From: DATKWS01 sp035529435 | Lineage (GTDB): Bacteria; Krumholzibacteriota; Krumholzibacteriia; Krumholzibacteriales; Krumholzibacteriaceae | Assembly: GCA_035529435.1 (NCBI GenBank) | Contig: DATKWS010000033.1 | Span: 1-10,938, forward strand | Length of the DNA: 10,938 nt | Direction of reading: 5' to 3' | Part shown: positions 6,879 through 10,938 of the stretch, one piece after another | Numbering within the stretch: position 1 is the stretch's first letter | Layout: each line of letters begins with the position of its first letter | Notes under the pieces: generated by a model | What the model was told of the DNA's origin: nothing | Database searches by the model: none | What the model saw: the letters and a program-made list of their open reading frames with translations, nothing else | Translations under genes and position numbers: made by a program

Positions 6879-7760
6879 ATGGTAATGAACAGAAAAGTGA
6901 TCGTGGTCGTAGTAGTTGTCATGATAAGCGTAGCCGCTTTTTTCATTGCCGCCTCGATGAGGCATAAAACTCCGGCCGCGCATGCCGGATCGTCAGGAAC
7001 GACATCCCAGGAGACCATGGCCGAACCTGCCGGCAATGAGCCACCGGCGAGCAGCGTGAAGAATCCGGCCGCCGGCAGGGGCCTGACGGCCATTAAGAGG
7101 GCCGCCGAAACGAATAAGTACCTTTTTGCATATTTCTATAGGGTAGAAGATGAACAGACCCGGGTGATGAAGGGTGTTTTTGATGCGGCAATGAGCACTG
7201 TCGCCGGGAAGGCCGACTCGGTCACAATCGACATAACCGAACCGTCAGAAAAGGGGATTGTGGATAAGTTCGGACTCGGCCGGGCTCCAATGCCCATCGC
7301 CATGGTGGTCGCTCCGAATGGTGCCATTACAGGAGCATTTCCCAGTAAGCTAGAGGAAAAGCAACTTGCGGAAGCCATTGTCAGCCCCTGCACCGAAAGA
7401 TGTTTGAAAGCTTTGCAAGAACGTAAACTCGTGTTCTTGTGTGTTCAAAACGATAAAACGAAGCAGAACGATGCTGCTATGCGGGGTGTCATGAATTTCA
7501 AGGCCGACGCGCGTTTCGCGCAGGCCACCGAGATAATTACAGTCGATCCGGCCGTGGAAGCCGAAGGGGAATTTCTCGAAAAGCTTAAAATCAATCCTGG
7601 AATTGATGAAGCCCTGACGGTATTCCTGGCGCCCCCCGGGAGGGTCATCGGAACGTACAATGGAGCAACAGACAAGGCCCAACTCGAGAAAATGCTTCTT
7701 GCCGTAATGTCCAGTTGTGGATCGGGATGTGGCCCGAGCGGTTGTGGTCCGAAAAAATAG
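6879..7760 (+). CDS. Membrane-anchored or secreted protein with two thioredoxin-like domains and Cys-rich tail
   Basis: The product is 293 residues. Residues 7-26 are a valine-rich hydrophobic segment (membrane anchor or uncleaved signal; cleavage after AHA at 36 is possible). A low-complexity Ala/Pro/Ser linker runs to about 68. Domain 1 (about 80-168) has thioredoxin-like order: strand KYLFAYFY, helix, strand SVTIDI, helix, then APMPIAMVVAPNGAITGAF with a candidate cis-Pro at 139. Domain 2 (about 183-275) repeats this order: KLVFLCVQ, EIITVD, LTVFLAPPGRVIGTYNG. Neither has a CXXC motif at the expected place. Cys occur at 171, 175, 188 and in the tail as C280-X3-C284-X4-C289. It is first in the ArsR-controlled operon, ten bases before a permease gene. 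A redox-inactive binding or adaptor role, perhaps capturing arsenite or another thiophilic metal through the tail, is inferred. I recognise no named family. Confidence 0.82.
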   Translation: MVMNRKVIVVVVVVMISVAAFFIAASMRHKTPAAHAGSSGTTSQETMAEPAGNEPPASSVKNPAAGRGLTAIKRAAETNKYLFAYFYRVEDEQTRVMKGVFDAAMSTVAGKADSVTIDITEPSEKGIVDKFGLGRAPMPIAMVVAPNGAITGAFPSKLEEKQLAEAIVSPCTERCLKALQERKLVFLCVQNDKTKQNDAAMRGVMNFKADARFAQATEIITVDPAVEAEGEFLEKLKINPGIDEALTVFLAPPGRVIGTYNGATDKAQLEKMLLAVMSSCGSGCGPSGCGPKK

Positions 7761-7770
7761 GAGCGATGAC

Positions 7771-8991
7771 GTGCGAATAAGAACACTCGTCCGCCGGGAA
7801 ATCTTTGAGCGAAAAAAACAATTGATTACCAGTTTCATCGCAATCTTTCTTGGTATTACGGCAATTATCTCTATCAAGAACATCACCTTCTATTCCGAGA
7901 AGGCGGTGGCCGGGCAACTGGATGCTTTGGGTGCAAACATTTTGATCCTGCCCAAGTCGGCCTCGGTGCAGGACTACTATAGCGCGGACATGCAGGATGA
8001 AGACTTCCCGGAGGAATATGTCGACCGGTTGATAATGTCCGATCTACAGGGACTTGATAATCTGTCGCCGAAATTGTCCGTGGCGGTGGCGGTCGGGGAC
8101 AGGAACTATACATTGACGGGTATATTGCCAAAGCAAGAGTTCCAGGCCAAAACCATGTGGCAGGGGGCCGGTATATTCTCGCGGCCCGAGGGGTGCGGGA
8201 TCGTCGTGGATGTTCCGCTCGGAAACGACCAGGCGCAAAAAGAGGCGCAGGCGCGAAAGAGGATCATAGAGACATTGGGATATGATGAAGTCCTTCTTGG
8301 AGCTGATGTTGCGGCGACATCGGGTATAAAGGAGAACGACAACCTTCAACTCATGGGCAAGCAGTTTTCTGTCATTGCAATCCTTCCCCAAACAGGAACG
8401 GTAGACGACTCGCGAATATTCGCGCACCTGCACACGGTTCAGAAAATGACCGGAAAAGGTTCCGTCGTCAATGCAATCGAGATAGTAGGCTGCTGTAGTC
8501 AGATATCAAAAGGTCTGGTGCAGAAGATAAACAAGCTCCTTCCCGAAGCCAAAGTTGTCACGATCACCCAGGTCGTGGATACGCAAATTAAGACGAACCG
8601 CTTGATGTCGTGCCTGTCCATGATCTTTCTGATAATAATCGTTCTGGTCGGCGGGGCGAGTATCGCGAATTACATGTACGCGAATGTATTCGAACGGAGG
8701 CGGGAAATCGGCACCCTTATGGCGCTGGGAGCGGGCTTTTCACTGATCCTGAAAATATTTTTATTGAAGGCGCTGATACTTGGATTCACCGGTGGAATCG
8801 GCGGATATCTGCTGGGCACCGTTCTCGCAGTGACACTCGGTCCCAGACTCGCCGGAGTCCCGATCATGCCGCTGCCGATTCTATTGGTATGGGCAACCGG
8901 TATCTCCGTGGCCGTTGCATTTATCGCCAGTTATTTCCCGGCCAGAAGCGCTTCCAAGCTCGATCCTTGTACAACCCTCCAGGAGATTTGA
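7771..8991 (+). CDS. ABC transporter permease, MacB/FtsX type, in the arsenic operon
   Basis: This 406-residue protein has TM1 at about 18-36, an extracytoplasmic domain at about 40-275, and TM segments near 282-305, 330-355 and 365-390. After TM2 it carries the FtsX coupling motif ERRREIGTLMALGAG, and it ends SYFPARSASKLDPCTTLQEI. GTG 7771 is chosen because AGGAG (7759-7763) lies seven bases upstream; the open frame reaches back to 7717 inside the previous gene. It has five Cys: C142, a vicinal pair C241-C242, C281 and C400. The two permeases upstream in the window have one Cys between them. It is the only permease here, so a homodimer with two copies of the next gene's ATPase is expected. 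The substrate is unknown; co-expression with arsR and acr3 points to metal(loid) or thiol stress. Confidence 0.9.
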   Translation: MRIRTLVRREIFERKKQLITSFIAIFLGITAIISIKNITFYSEKAVAGQLDALGANILILPKSASVQDYYSADMQDEDFPEEYVDRLIMSDLQGLDNLSPKLSVAVAVGDRNYTLTGILPKQEFQAKTMWQGAGIFSRPEGCGIVVDVPLGNDQAQKEAQARKRIIETLGYDEVLLGADVAATSGIKENDNLQLMGKQFSVIAILPQTGTVDDSRIFAHLHTVQKMTGKGSVVNAIEIVGCCSQISKGLVQKINKLLPEAKVVTITQVVDTQIKTNRLMSCLSMIFLIIIVLVGGASIANYMYANVFERRREIGTLMALGAGFSLILKIFLLKALILGFTGGIGGYLLGTVLAVTLGPRLAGVPIMPLPILLVWATGISVAVAFIASYFPARSASKLDPCTTLQEI

Positions 8992-8994
8992 TAT

Positions 8995-9657
8995 ATGCTC
9001 AGGATGAAAGCGGTCAGCAAGACTTACAACCACAGGAATAAGGTCGTCAATGCGCTTCGGGAGGCCACCCTCGATATTCCGGAAGGCGATTTTGTCGCGG
9101 TGGTGGGTCCCAGCGGGAGCGGAAAAAGCACGCTTCTTCTCGTCCTCGGCGGAATGCTGTCGCCGACGAAAGGACAGATATTTCTTGGTGAACAGTCATT
9201 GTACAATCTCAAATCGGAAGAACGGGCTCGACTGAGAAGGGAAAAAATTGGTTTTCTCTTTCAGACTTTCAACCTGGTGCCGTATCTCACGGCACTGGAA
9301 AACGTTCAGCTTCCGCTCTTTCTGGCTGGCATGAATGAAGAAGATCAGAAACGGAGAGCCACGACTTTACTCGAACGTGTCGGGTTGGGTGACAGGATCC
9401 ATCACAAACCCCAAGAGTTGAGTGTCGGGCAACAGCAGCGTGTAGCCGTGGCCCGTATGATTGCGAACGAGCCGGCGATAATTCTGGCGGATGAGCCCAC
9501 CGGCAATCTCGACCCGGATACGAGTCTGCAAATATTGAACTTTCTCGATGAAATCAACCGTGAAGGTCATACAATAGTGATGGTCACCCACGATCCGCGC
9601 GGTGCGCAAAAGGCAAAAAGAACACTGGAACTCGTAGGAGGGTGTATCCATGCATGA
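8995..9657 (+). CDS. ABC transporter ATPase, LolD/MacB class, in the arsenic operon
   Basis: This 220-residue ATPase carries Walker A GPSGSGKST (38-46), Q-loop Gln 90 in FLFQTFNLVP, Walker B IILADE (162-167) with PTGNLD, and H-loop His 199 (VTHD). The signature motif reads LSVGQQQR (142-149), with Val in place of the first Gly of LSGGQ. It is related to, but clearly distinct from, the ATPase at 2690, and it has the lower-GC codon use of its own block. AGGAG (8981-8985) lies nine bases before ATG 8995, and the gap to the permease gene is three bases. It should energise that permease. The last eight bases overlap the arsR start region, so the transporter and the repressor are co-translated. Type VII class is secure; substrate is not. 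Confidence 0.92.
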   Translation: MLRMKAVSKTYNHRNKVVNALREATLDIPEGDFVAVVGPSGSGKSTLLLVLGGMLSPTKGQIFLGEQSLYNLKSEERARLRREKIGFLFQTFNLVPYLTALENVQLPLFLAGMNEEDQKRRATTLLERVGLGDRIHHKPQELSVGQQQRVAVARMIANEPAIILADEPTGNLDPDTSLQILNFLDEINREGHTIVMVTHDPRGAQKAKRTLELVGGCIHA

Positions 9658-10009
9658 TTTCATGTTAATTGCAAAAGCACTGGCTGATAAAAACAGGGTC
9701 CGTGCCCTGCTTGCACTGCGAGGCAGAGAGCTATGTGTCTGCCAGATTATCGCGCTACTCGATCTTGCACCGTCCACGGTTTCGAAGCACATGTCGATTT
9801 TAAAAAATGGGCGCCTGGTTGAATGCAGGAAACAGGGACGTTGGAATTATTACCGTATCGACGGCGAGAATGCCCCTGCGGCGGCGAAGGAAGCCGTGGC
9901 GTGGGTGTCCAAGAGCCTGAGCAAATGTCCCGAAATTAATGAGGATCGTAAACGCTTGAGGGAGATTCTCAAAATCGATCCGGAAGAACTATGCCATAGA
10001 ATGGCATAA
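9650..10009 (+). CDS. arsR: ArsR/SmtB-family arsenite-responsive repressor
   Basis: This 119-residue winged-helix regulator opens with the family's ALADKNRVRALLAL and has the metalloid-binding helix ELCVCQII (Cys 29 and 31). The recognition helix is APSTVSKHMSILKNGRLV (41-57), followed by wing QGRWNYYRI. In Escherichia coli ArsR the corresponding motif is ELCVCDLC with three Cys ligands; here the third position is Ile 34. Other Cys (59, 93, 115) could complete a site. AGGAGG (9636-9641) is eight bases upstream of the ATG, which overlaps the ATPase gene by eight bases. As a member of the operon it probably represses its own promoter at 6695-6723 and releases it on binding As(III) or Sb(III). 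The inducer is inferred from the motif and from the adjacent acr3. Confidence 0.92.
   Translation: MHDFMLIAKALADKNRVRALLALRGRELCVCQIIALLDLAPSTVSKHMSILKNGRLVECRKQGRWNYYRIDGENAPAAAKEAVAWVSKSLSKCPEINEDRKRLREILKIDPEELCHRMA
9990..10008 (+). repeat. Perfect inverted repeat over the arsR stop codon
   Basis: TATGCCAT (9990-9997), loop AGA, ATGGCATA (10001-10008): eight of eight pairs, with the arsR TAA beginning in the right arm. No T-run follows, so it is not a classic intrinsic terminator. As RNA it would form a compact hairpin between arsR and acr3 and could affect mRNA decay or coupling. Confidence 0.6.
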
Positions 10010-10041
10010 AGCCCGCAATCGGAAAGAAGGGAGAACGATCC

Positions 10042-10061
10042 ATGCATGCCGAAGCATGCAT
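10042..10061 (+). repeat. Perfect inverted repeat containing the acr3 start codon
   Basis: ATGCATGC (10042-10049), loop CGAA, GCATGCAT (10054-10061): eight of eight pairs. The left arm begins with the acr3 ATG, and AGGGAG (10028-10033) lies just upstream. In RNA this hairpin would hold the start codon in a stem and could limit acr3 translation. Function is inferred. Confidence 0.6.
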
Positions 10062-10938
10062 CGACGAACAAACCAGAGGATTGAGTTTTTTTGAGAAGTA
10101 TTTGACCGTCTGGATCGGACTCTGCATCGTTATCGGCATCGCGCTCGGCAAACTTGCACCGGGAGTCACCACTTTTCTTGATGGACTGGCCATTTATGTA
10201 AACGACGCGCCGGTCGTTTCCATTCCTATAGCCGTGTGCCTTTTTTTCATGATGTTCCCTATCATGGTCAAGATCGACTTTGCCGATGTATTGAAGGCGG
10301 GCAAAAGCGCGAAGCCGGTCGGCCTGACACTGTTTGTCAACTGGGCGGTGAAGCCCTTTACGATGTATGCCATCGCGCTCCTCTTCCTCGGTGTGCTCTT
10401 CAGAAGCTTTATCGGTGCCGATGCCGTCGATTACGTGAAGATGCCGTTTGGGCTGGATCTTCCCGTCGAGGCTACGTATGGAGCGGGGACGGTGATCATG
10501 AGGGAAGGCATCAAGATGCTGGAAGTGCCGTTATGGCGCAGCTATCTCGCAGGCTGCATTCTGCTCGGCATCGCCCCGTGCACGGCGATGGTTCTCGTCT
10601 GGGGATACCTGGCGAGGGGCAACGACGGGCACACGCTGGTCATGGTCGCAATCAATTCGCTGACGATGCTCGTTCTCTATGGTGTGCTCGGTGGATTCCT
10701 GCTGGGCGTGGGGAGGCTTCCGGTGCCATGGCAGGCGCTCTTGCTATCGATCGGCATATATGTAGCGTTGCCTCTGTTGGCCGGATACTTTTCACGAAAG
10801 CGGATCATCGCCACCAAGGGTGAGGCCTGGTTCAAAGAGAAATTTCTCCATATTCTGACACCTGTCACCATTATTGCGCTTCTTACCACCCTGGTGCTGC
10901 TGTTCTCCTTCAAGGGCGATGTGATCCTGTCGAACCCT
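10042..10938 (+). CDS. acr3: Arsenite efflux permease ACR3, 3' partial
   Basis: The frame is open from ATG 10042 to the window end (299 residues seen; ACR3 proteins are usually about 340-400). It matches ACR3 throughout: N-terminal LSFFEKYLTVWIGLCIVIG, then VCLFFMMFPIMVKIDF (65-80), NWAVKPF (100-106), LLGIAPCTAMVLVW with the conserved functional Cys (C180), NDGHTLVMVAINSLTMLVLY, and ILTPVTIIALLTTLVLLFSF near the visible end. ACR3 exports As(III) across the inner membrane using the proton-motive force. A segment of about 35 residues (127-163) between TM4 and the C180 helix is longer than in the ACR3 proteins I recall. AGGGAG (10028-10033) is eight bases before the ATG, and the gap to arsR is 32 bases. 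The start codon lies inside a hairpin. Last visible gene of the operon. Confidence 0.95.
   Translation, partial: MHAEACIDEQTRGLSFFEKYLTVWIGLCIVIGIALGKLAPGVTTFLDGLAIYVNDAPVVSIPIAVCLFFMMFPIMVKIDFADVLKAGKSAKPVGLTLFVNWAVKPFTMYAIALLFLGVLFRSFIGADAVDYVKMPFGLDLPVEATYGAGTVIMREGIKMLEVPLWRSYLAGCILLGIAPCTAMVLVWGYLARGNDGHTLVMVAINSLTMLVLYGVLGGFLLGVGRLPVPWQALLLSIGIYVALPLLAGYFSRKRIIATKGEAWFKEKFLHILTPVTIIALLTTLVLLFSFKGDVILSNP

Noticed and set aside
6879..7760. Catalytic thioredoxin/disulfide reductase or ArsF-type subunit
   Set aside because: No CXXC at the end of the first strand of either domain, and no sequence resemblance that I can support to ArsE/ArsF proteins.
9418..9441. LSVGQ signature as evidence of an inactive ATPase
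   Set aside because: Walker A, Walker B, Q-loop and H-loop are intact, and the key Ser and second Gly are kept; a single Val substitution does not imply loss of activity.
9990..10020. Intrinsic terminator after arsR
   Set aside because: The hairpin is perfect, but the following bases (AAGCCCGCAATC) have no T-run, and acr3 has its own ribosome site 32 bases on.
9646..10048. Shared ATCCATGCATG at the arsR and acr3 starts (9646-9656 and 10038-10048) as a repeat element
   Set aside because: Only 11 bases and not extended on either side; likely coincidence around a start codon, apart from the acr3 hairpin.
10236..10823. Plus-strand open frame inside the acr3 region
   Set aside because: Out of frame with acr3, whose translation matches ACR3 along its length; the alternative is Arg/Gly/His-rich without motifs.

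Overview
The window looks like the chromosome of a Gram-negative (diderm) bacterium. It encodes an outer-membrane beta-barrel candidate, a LolA-like periplasmic protein and several FtsX/MacB-type ABC components. The lineage cannot be fixed from the sequence alone. Every convincing gene is on the + strand. I found no rRNA, tRNA, CRISPR array or transposase, and no stretch longer than about 240 bases lacks a gene.

Region A (1-6637) is very GC-rich and tightly packed. It begins inside a DUF3857/transglutaminase-type protein whose catalytic Cys and His appear to be replaced. Next come a signal-peptide-bearing outer-membrane barrel candidate, a LolD/MacB-class ATPase, two different FtsX-class permeases and a secreted LolA-like protein. 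The ATPase, permeases and LolA-like genes overlap by 3-4 bases at each junction, so they read as one translationally coupled operon. The likely role is extracting and moving a lipoprotein or other hydrophobic cargo across the envelope, with two permeases, one ATPase, a periplasmic carrier and perhaps an outer-membrane partner.

Region B (about 6640-10938) has clearly lower GC and different codon use. It starts with an AT-rich intergenic region holding a perfect consensus promoter (TTGACA, 17 bp, TATAAT). An operator-like inverted repeat overlaps the -10 box and the predicted start site. Downstream are: a membrane-anchored or secreted protein with two thioredoxin-like domains and a three-Cys tail; a single Cys-containing MacB/FtsX permease; its ATPase; an ArsR repressor with the ELCVC metalloid-binding helix; and the arsenite exporter ACR3, which runs off the window end. 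The spacing (10 bp, 3 bp, 8-bp overlap, 32 bp) makes this one ArsR-controlled arsenic operon.

The most interesting content is the three-gene module (thioredoxin-like protein, permease, ATPase) placed ahead of arsR-acr3. I do not recognise it as a characterised arsenic-resistance system. I infer a thiol- or metalloid-linked envelope function working beside ACR3. Two perfect 8-bp hairpins flank the arsR-acr3 junction, and one of them contains the acr3 start codon.
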